DNA of 64,000 bases, from NCBI GenBank assembly GCA_964402505.1, contig CAYOCP010000018.1, forward strand, positions 33,114 through 97,113, read 5' to 3'. The notes beneath the pieces are model-generated. The model worked only from the letters and a program-made list of their open reading frames with translations. It had not been told where the DNA came from and did no database searches. This document shows positions 59,046 to 64,000 of this stretch, piece by piece. Position 1 is the first letter of the stretch. Each line of letters starts with the position of its first letter. The translations under genes were made by a program, and so were the position numbers. The stretch is from SLRI01 sp964402505 (GTDB lineage Bacteria > Pseudomonadota > Alphaproteobacteria > Geminicoccales > Geminicoccaceae).

Positions 59046-59493
59046 CCACCGCCGACTGGAGCAGATCCTCGAGCGCACCGGTGCCCTCGCACGACCGCTC
59101 GAAGGGCTCGTTGCTCTCGCGGTCGAGATAATGGCCGCTGTAGCTGGTCTGCCAGGTGGCCCGCGTTCCCTTGCCGCTCGGGGTGAAGGTGACGAGGGCC
59201 GTCGAGGTGACCGATTCGGGCGGGGTCAACTGGCGGCTGCTGCCGCTGTCGCCGCCGCCCACGAGGACCGCGTCGCAGCGGGCGAAGCGGTCGGCGCTCG
59301 AGGTGGCGCGGAGCCCGTCGGCGGTCTCCTCCACGCTCAGGCCGTTGCGGCGCAGCGCCGTCTCGACCCGGCTCTCGACGCTCCCTTCCGGCGCTGCCGC
59401 AGAGGCCGATTCCGGCGGTGGCGGGCCCTCGGCACAGCCGGCCAGAAGGGTGAGCGTGGCGCTCAGGAGGAGACCTTGCTTGAACGGGGACAT
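59038..59493 (-). CDS. Predicted lipoprotein, paralogue B of a tandem pair
   Basis: 151-residue sister of the preceding entry. Signal peptide with lipobox LTLLAGC (Cys about residue 20), the PPPP stretch, then LRRNGLSVEETADGLRATSSADRFARCDAVLVGGGDSGS and the C-terminal SCEGTGALEDLLQSAV. Two conserved Cys in each mature protein (the RC-x-(P/A)-VLVGG and (A/S)CEGTGALE positions) could form a disulfide. ATG at 59493. Confidence 0.8.
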   Translation of the reverse strand: MSPFKQGLLLSATLTLLAGCAEGPPPPESASAAAPEGSVESRVETALRRNGLSVEETADGLRATSSADRFARCDAVLVGGGDSGSSRQLTPPESVTSTALVTFTPSGKGTRATWQTSYSGHYLDRESNEPFERSCEGTGALEDLLQSAVDG

Positions 59494-59596
59494 GCAGCCG
59501 CTCCCGATTGGATGGCGCCGTTTCGTTTCGGCTTCAACCTGATATGGATGACCGGTCGCCCCGGTGACAGGGGCGTGCCGCACGGGCTGGGGCCGG

Positions 59597-60196
59597 TCAG
59601 GCCTCGAGGCGCAGCCGGTCGATCAGGCCCGTGGTGACCGTGCCCGTGACCGGCAGGCCGTGCGCCGTCTCGAACCGCTCGACCGCGTCGCGCGTGCGCG
59701 GCCCGTAGAGGCCGTCGATCGGGCCGGGCTCGTAGCCCTGGGCGGCCAGGAGCTTCTGCGCCCGGCGCACGTCCTCGCGGCTCGGGGCCGGCATGGGTAC
59801 GCGGGTGCTCATCCAGCTCTCGAAGTAGAGCTGCTGGTCGAGGTCCTGGGCGAGGAGGGAGCGGCGCTCGGCCGCGAGCCGCTCGAACGCCGCCTGGCGG
59901 CGGGCGTCGCGATCGAGCGCTTCCTCGTCGGTGACGACCACCGGCCCCGAGGCGGGCTCGATGTCGCCCGTCCGTGTGAGCCTCTCGGCGGCGATGCCGC
60001 CGACGAGAAGATCGCCGACCAGGACCGAGCTGCTGAGGATCAGGGCCTCGCTGCCGGCGGCCTCCTCGGGGCCGGCGCCGGGCTCGACGCTCATGGGCAC
60101 GTAGTAGGGCTTGTTCGCCGAGGTCGTGCAGGCGGCGAGAAGGGCCAGGGCGAGGCCGGCGGCGGCGGGGCGGAGGGGGGGCATCACGGTGCTCAT
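59597..60196 (-). CDS. Peptidoglycan-binding lipoprotein (PG_binding_1 domain)
   Basis: 199-residue protein. Signal peptide ends in the lipobox ALLAAC (Cys about residue 22). A charged middle (RRQAAFERLAAERRSLLAQDLDQQ) precedes a C-terminal PG_binding_1 domain, RAQKLLAAQGYEPGPIDGLYGPRTRDAVERFETAHGLPVTG. The domain usually binds peptidoglycan stem peptides. ATG at 60196 shares one base with the EF-hand stop; a second ATG four codons later is possible. Confidence 0.88.
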   Translation of the reverse strand: MSTVMPPLRPAAAGLALALLAACTTSANKPYYVPMSVEPGAGPEEAAGSEALILSSSVLVGDLLVGGIAAERLTRTGDIEPASGPVVVTDEEALDRDARRQAAFERLAAERRSLLAQDLDQQLYFESWMSTRVPMPAPSREDVRRAQKLLAAQGYEPGPIDGLYGPRTRDAVERFETAHGLPVTGTVTTGLIDRLRLEA

Positions 60197-60621
60197 CACT
60201 CGGCTCCGATCGGCTCGGCGAGCAGCTCGTCGAGGCTCAGCGTTCCGTCCTGGTCGCGATCCGCCGTGTTGAAGGCAGCGAGCTTGGCGAGGCGCAGCTC
60301 CTCGAGATCGATCCGCCCGTCGGCATTGGCGTCGACCGAGGCGAACGCCTCCGGGGACACGCCGACCAGCTCGTCCAGGGTCCGGCCCGTATCGCCCGTG
60401 GCATCCACCCCGACGAAGGCGGCGACGGCATCGGCGGCGAGCTCGGCCTCGTCGATCACCCCGTCGCCGTTGAGATCGGCGGCATGGAAGACCGCGCGCT
60501 GCAGCTGGTCGGTCACCTGCAGCGTCTGGGCGCCGGCGGGGCCGGCCGCCAGGAGCCCGGCCAGGCCGAGGCATGTGGCATGAGCCGCGAAGTGCGGGCG
60601 GCGGGGCGAACGGCCGGGCAT
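60196..60621 (-). CDS. Secreted EF-hand domain protein
   Basis: 141-residue protein with a Sec signal peptide (ending PAGAQ, about residue 31) and three canonical Ca-binding loops: DLNGDGVIDEAE, DANADGRIDLEE and DRDQDGTLSLDE. A fourth, degenerate loop (DATGDTGRTLDE) sits between the first two. ATG at 60621. A calcium-sensing or structural periplasmic role is inferred. First gene of a minus-strand run that leads through the lipoproteins into pgk. Confidence 0.85.
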   Translation of the reverse strand: MPGRSPRRPHFAAHATCLGLAGLLAAGPAGAQTLQVTDQLQRAVFHAADLNGDGVIDEAELAADAVAAFVGVDATGDTGRTLDELVGVSPEAFASVDANADGRIDLEELRLAKLAAFNTADRDQDGTLSLDELLAEPIGAE

Positions 60622-60815
60622 CTCTTTCCTCCTCGAGCCTCTTCCGTCATCGCGAATGCCACATTTCGAACCACGGGTCCACGCACTCCGCCCGCCTGCC
60701 GCTCGGGATTCGCTGCTTGTGCCCGTCTTCGCGTGCCATGGTGCGCGACTTGTCAAGGGGCTGCGAACGCTGCACTAGAGGCGGGCCGGTCGACAATCGC
60801 TTCGGGGACGGGACG

Positions 60816-61742
60816 GTGGCGCTGCTCTTCTACAGCCAGGACGACGATCCGGAGGCGTGGCGCGCGGCGCTTCTGGCGCTCCTGCCCGGGCTCGACCTGC
60901 GCCTTTGGCCCGAGATCGGCGATTCTTCTGAGATCGAGGCGGCGCTGGTCTGGCTGCCGCCGCCGGGCCTGCTCGCCTCGCTGCCGAGGCTTCGGGCGGT
61001 CTTCTCGCTCGGCGCCGGTGTCGATGCCATGCTGGACCAGCCCGATCTGCCCGACGTGCCGCTCTGCCGCCTCGTGGACCCGTCGCTCACCCGGACGATG
61101 GCCGAGTTCGTCCTGGCGCAGGTGCTCCACTATCACCGCGACCTCGACCTCTACGAGGCGCAGCAGCGGGCGGCGCGCTGGCGGCTGCGGCTGCCGCGCG
61201 CGGCCGCTTCGTGCCGTGTCGGCGTGATGGGCCTGGGCGAGCTCGGCGGTGCCACGGCGAGGCTTCTCGCCGATCACGGCTTCGCCGTGCGCGGCTGGAG
61301 CCGCTCGGGGCGGGACATCGAGGGGGTCAGGACCTTCGCCGGCAAGAGCGGGCTCGAGCCCTTCCTCGCCGAAGCCGACATCCTGGTCTGCCTCCTGCCG
61401 CTCACCGCCGAGACCGAGGGCTTGCTCGATCGGGCCCTCTTCGCGAAGCTGCCCGAGGGCGCGGTCCTCGTCCATGTCGGGCGCGGGCGGCAGCTCGTGC
61501 CCGAAGACCTGATGGCGGCGCTCGATACGGGCCGGCTGCGGGGGGCGGCGATCGACGTGGTGCCCGAGGAGCCCCTGCCCGCGGGCGATCCGCTCTGGCG
61601 GCATCCGGGGGTGCGCCTGACACCGCATGTCGCCTCCTATGCCCAGCCGGCGACGGCGGCGGCCACCATCGTCGAGAATCTCCTGCGGCTGCGGCGGGGC
61701 GAGGCGCTTTCGGCCGTCGTCGACCGGCGCCGCGGCTATTGA
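60816..61742 (+). CDS. ghrA: Glyoxylate/hydroxypyruvate reductase A-type dehydrogenase
   Basis: 308-residue D-isomer 2-hydroxyacid dehydrogenase. The N-terminus VALLFYSQDDDPEAWRAAL is typical of GhrA. The NAD(P) loop is VGVMGLGELGGATARLLADHGF. Catalytic Arg (HVGRGRQLVPEDL), Glu (DVVPEEPLPAGDPLW) and His (LTPHVAS) are all present. GTG start at 60816 is chosen because it begins the family N-terminus and follows GGGACGG; 193 bases separate it from the divergent EF-hand gene. Reduces glyoxylate or hydroxypyruvate with NADPH. Confidence 0.9.
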   Translation: MALLFYSQDDDPEAWRAALLALLPGLDLRLWPEIGDSSEIEAALVWLPPPGLLASLPRLRAVFSLGAGVDAMLDQPDLPDVPLCRLVDPSLTRTMAEFVLAQVLHYHRDLDLYEAQQRAARWRLRLPRAAASCRVGVMGLGELGGATARLLADHGFAVRGWSRSGRDIEGVRTFAGKSGLEPFLAEADILVCLLPLTAETEGLLDRALFAKLPEGAVLVHVGRGRQLVPEDLMAALDTGRLRGAAIDVVPEEPLPAGDPLWRHPGVRLTPHVASYAQPATAAATIVENLLRLRRGEALSAVVDRRRGY

Positions 61743-61761
61743 GGCTCGAGGGAGTTCGTCC

Positions 61762-62397
61762 ATGCAGGCCGCCATCGTCACCATCGCCCAGCAGAAGGGC
61801 GGCGCCGGCAAGACCACGCTGGCGATCCAGCTCGCCACCGCCATGCGCGAGGCGGGCCGGAGCGTCGCCGTCGTCGACATCGACCCGCAGGCGAGCCTGA
61901 CCAGCTGGATGCGACTGCGCGAGCACGAGGCCCGGGAGGCGCCGGAGCTTCGCTTCTCCATGGTCGGCGGCTGGCGGCTCGGGGTCGAGCTCGACCGGCT
62001 CAGGCGCGAGGTCGAGCGCATCGTGGTCGACAGCCCGCCGCACGCCGAGAGCGACGCCAAGGGGGCGATCAAGGCGGCCGACCTCGTGCTGGTCCCCTGC
62101 CAGCCGAGCCCGCTCGATATCTGGGCCAGCAAGAGCACCCTGGACATCGCCATCGCCGAGGGCCGTCGCCACGCCCTGGTGCTGAACCGGGTGCCGCCGC
62201 GCGGGCGAAGCTTCGAGGAGGCCTTGCAGTCCCTGGCCGATCGCGGCTATGCGGCGCTGTCTTCGCGCCTCGGCAACCGCCAGGCCTTCGTCGCCAGCCT
62301 GGGCCGGGGGCGGGGGGTGGTCGAGAGCGAGCCCAGGAGCGCCGCCGCCCGGGAGGTGCGGGAGCTTCTCGCCGAGGTCGAGGCGGCGCTGGCCTGA
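61762..62397 (+). CDS. ParA family ATPase, without ParB
   Basis: 211-residue deviant Walker ATPase. QQKGGAGKTTLAIQLA has the signature Lys in KGGAGKT, then VVDIDPQASLTSWM, IVVDSPPHAESDAKGAI and LVLVPCQPSPLDIWASKSTLDI. Such short ParA-like proteins position plasmids, chemoreceptor clusters or carboxysomes in the cell. No parB or parS is visible, and the neighbours are metabolic genes. ATG at 61762, 19 bases after ghrA. Confidence 0.9.
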   Translation: MQAAIVTIAQQKGGAGKTTLAIQLATAMREAGRSVAVVDIDPQASLTSWMRLREHEAREAPELRFSMVGGWRLGVELDRLRREVERIVVDSPPHAESDAKGAIKAADLVLVPCQPSPLDIWASKSTLDIAIAEGRRHALVLNRVPPRGRSFEEALQSLADRGYAALSSRLGNRQAFVASLGRGRGVVESEPRSAAAREVRELLAEVEAALA

Positions 62398-62461
62398 GGC
62401 GGTCTCCCGGACGGCCGGGGGACGGAGCCCGGGCGGCAACAGGATAGGGAAGGAACGGCGG

Positions 62462-63829
62462 ATGTCGGCGCCACCGCAGGGCAAGGGTGCTCCGATCGAG
62501 GATCGGCGCCAGTTGATCGAGTATCTGGAGCAGGGCTCGAAGCCGCGGGACGCCTGGCGGATCGGCACCGAGCACGAGAAGTTCGGCTTCGACCGGAAGA
62601 CATTGCGGCCGCTGCCCTACGAGGGCGGACACGGCATCCGCGCCCTGCTCGAGGGTCTCGCGCAGACGTTCGGCTGGGAGCTGGTGCGCGAGGGCGAGAA
62701 GCCCATTGCGTTGCAGGGCGACGGCTGCAACGTCACGCTCGAGCCGGGCGGCCAGTTCGAGCTTTCCGGCGCCCCCTTGCGCCACATCCACCAGACCTGC
62801 AGCGAGGTTCACCAGCATCTGGCGCAGGTGCGCGAGGTGGCGGACCCGCTCGGCATCGGCATGCTCGGCATGGGCTTCCAGCCCAAGTGGCGCCGGGACG
62901 ACATTCCGTGGATGCCCAAGGGCCGCTACGCGATCATGCGCGCCTACATGCCGAAGATGGGCTCGCTCGGTCTCGACATGATGCTGCGCACCTGCACCAT
63001 CCAGGTCAATCTCGACTACCTGGACGAGGCCGACATGGTCATGAAGTTCCGGGTCGGCTTGGCGCTGCAACCCGTTGCCACGGCGCTCTTCGCCAACTCG
63101 CCCTTCACCGAGGGCCGGGCCAACGGCTTCGCCAGCTACCGAAGCCACATCTGGACCGACACCGACCCCGACCGCTGCGGCATCCTGCCCTTCGTCTTCG
63201 AGCCCGGCATGGGCTTCGAGCGCTATGTGGACCACGTGCTCGACGTGCCCATGTACTTCGTCTACCGCGACGGCACCTATATCGACGCTTCCGGCCAGTC
63301 GTTTCGCGACTTCATGGCGGGCCGGCTGCCCGCCCTGCCGGGCGAGAAGCCGAGCATGAGCGACTGGGCCGACCATCTGACCACGCTCTTCCCCGAGGTG
63401 CGGCTCAAGCGCTTTCTCGAGATGCGCGGCGCCGACGGCGGCCCCTGGCGGCAGCTCTGCGGCCTGCCCGCCTTCTGGGTCGGCCTGCTCTACGATTCGA
63501 CGGCCCTGGCCGCCGCCTGGGATCTCTGCAGGGACTGGACGATCGACGAGCACCGGCATCTCCGCGACACGACGCCCCGCCTCGGCATGAGGACCCCCTT
63601 CCGCAACGGCACCGTGCAGGACCTGGCGCTCCGGACCATGGAGATCGCCGAGACGGGCCTCGCGGCCCGCAACGTCAGCGACTGGGACGGCCGCGACGAG
63701 CGCAAGTACCTCCACGCGCTCTGGGAGATCGCGAAGAGCGGCATCACCCCGGCCGACGAGAAGCTCGCCCGCTTCGAGCGCGAATGGCGGGGCTCGGTCG
63801 ATCCGGTGTTCGCGGCCTACGCCTATTAG
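62462..63829 (+). CDS. gshA: Glutamate--cysteine ligase, plant/alphaproteobacterial type
   Basis: 455-residue GshA that forms gamma-glutamylcysteine, the first step of glutathione synthesis. Motifs: WRIGTEHEKFGFD, DGCNVTLEPGGQFELSGAP, GMGFQPKWRRDDIPWMPKGRYAIMRAYMP, MLRTCTIQVNLDY and the C-terminal RNGTVQDLALRTMEIAETGLAAR. ATG at 62462. Lies 64 bases downstream of the ParA gene. gshB is not in the window. Confidence 0.96.
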   Translation: MSAPPQGKGAPIEDRRQLIEYLEQGSKPRDAWRIGTEHEKFGFDRKTLRPLPYEGGHGIRALLEGLAQTFGWELVREGEKPIALQGDGCNVTLEPGGQFELSGAPLRHIHQTCSEVHQHLAQVREVADPLGIGMLGMGFQPKWRRDDIPWMPKGRYAIMRAYMPKMGSLGLDMMLRTCTIQVNLDYLDEADMVMKFRVGLALQPVATALFANSPFTEGRANGFASYRSHIWTDTDPDRCGILPFVFEPGMGFERYVDHVLDVPMYFVYRDGTYIDASGQSFRDFMAGRLPALPGEKPSMSDWADHLTTLFPEVRLKRFLEMRGADGGPWRQLCGLPAFWVGLLYDSTALAAAWDLCRDWTIDEHRHLRDTTPRLGMRTPFRNGTVQDLALRTMEIAETGLAARNVSDWDGRDERKYLHALWEIAKSGITPADEKLARFEREWRGSVDPVFAAYAY

Positions 63830-64000
63830 CCTGAACTCGGAGAGGGACAGCCCACCTTTACCGCCATTTCCTCGATGCCCAGAGGTCTGGCGCATCGGCA
63901 CGAATGGTTGAAAGGACAATTGCCCTCACCGCTTTCACGGATGCGGGAGGCTGTCTCTCGCCGTTGATCCGAAAAGTTAAATTTGGTTCGTGTCCCCCTT
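63830..64000. other. Right-end intergenic tail, no gene recognised
   Basis: A short plus-strand frame of 29 codons starts at ATG 63876 but has no family similarity and no ribosome site. The last 13 bases (TTCGTGTCCCCCTT and before) are the complement of AAGGGGGACACGAA, a sequence type that I associate with edges of mobile or repeat-linked units in other genomes; this is an impression only. Confidence 0.4.

Overview
The window is GC-rich, densely packed bacterial chromosome. Several gene orders are typical of Alphaproteobacteria: soxBDAG, aroQ-accB-accC, recG next to sdhE-mfd, a histone-deacetylase-like gene followed by xseB-ispA-dxs, and pgk-fba-(thiE-like)-efp-suhB. A plant-type glutamate-cysteine ligase, a phasin, DUF4170, DUF6460 and a TRAP transporter fit a free-living heterotroph, probably Rhodospirillales or Geminicoccales. 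That placement is inferred from gene content only. I found no rRNA, tRNA or CRISPR array. The only insertion-sequence trace is a decayed IS110-type tail near 52.6 kb.

Layout. 0-7.2 kb: a heterotetrameric sarcosine oxidase operon (soxB, soxD, soxA, soxG) that runs by overlapping start and stop codons into a GMC oxidoreductase. A truncated SMP-30-type gene lies divergently on the left edge. 7.2-11 kb: an MFS transporter, a SelA-like protein that appears to have lost its PLP lysine, DUF4170 and a DadA-like flavoprotein. 10.9-16.6 kb: a molybdenum-cofactor region (mobB-moeA and fdhD-mobA on the minus strand) flanking a TusA-type sulfur carrier, a phosphatase and an aminotransferase on the plus strand. 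16.7-21.2 kb: a class A penicillin-binding protein, a small membrane protein, a proline-racemase-family enzyme and HemW. 21.2-26.7 kb: a CUT2-type sugar ABC importer divergent from a CoxL-type molybdenum hydroxylase subunit that has no partner subunits here. 26.7-28.8 kb: host-attachment protein, phasin with TGC-N3-GCA repeats in its promoter, and a LOG-family protein.

28.8-29.36 kb is the most unusual stretch. It is gene-free and holds a set of 16-bp direct repeats followed by five regularly spaced near-palindromes of the form TGTTGCA-N5-TGCAACA. The set is bracketed by 9-bp direct repeats. I could not assign it to a known element.

29.36-43.1 kb is housekeeping: aat, accC, accB, aroQ, recG, sdhE, mfd, a solitary HigA-type antitoxin, an HDAC-like amidohydrolase, xseB, ispA and dxs, which together cover fatty-acid, aromatic and isoprenoid precursor synthesis and DNA repair. 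43.2-46 kb: a complete DctPQM TRAP transporter. 46.1-48.6 kb: two adjacent proteins of unknown function. 48.7-54 kb: a GlcD-type flavoprotein, a tetranucleotide repeat, an FMN reductase, a DUF1003 membrane protein, the IS110 remnant and a second MFS transporter.

54-60.6 kb (minus strand): a compact run from an EF-hand protein through a peptidoglycan-binding lipoprotein and two tandem paralogous lipoproteins into pgk, an unknown 142-residue protein, fbaB, a ThiE-like protein, efp and suhB. 60.8-63.8 kb (plus strand): a GhrA-type dehydrogenase, a ParA-type ATPase without ParB, and gshA. The last 171 bases hold no convincing gene.
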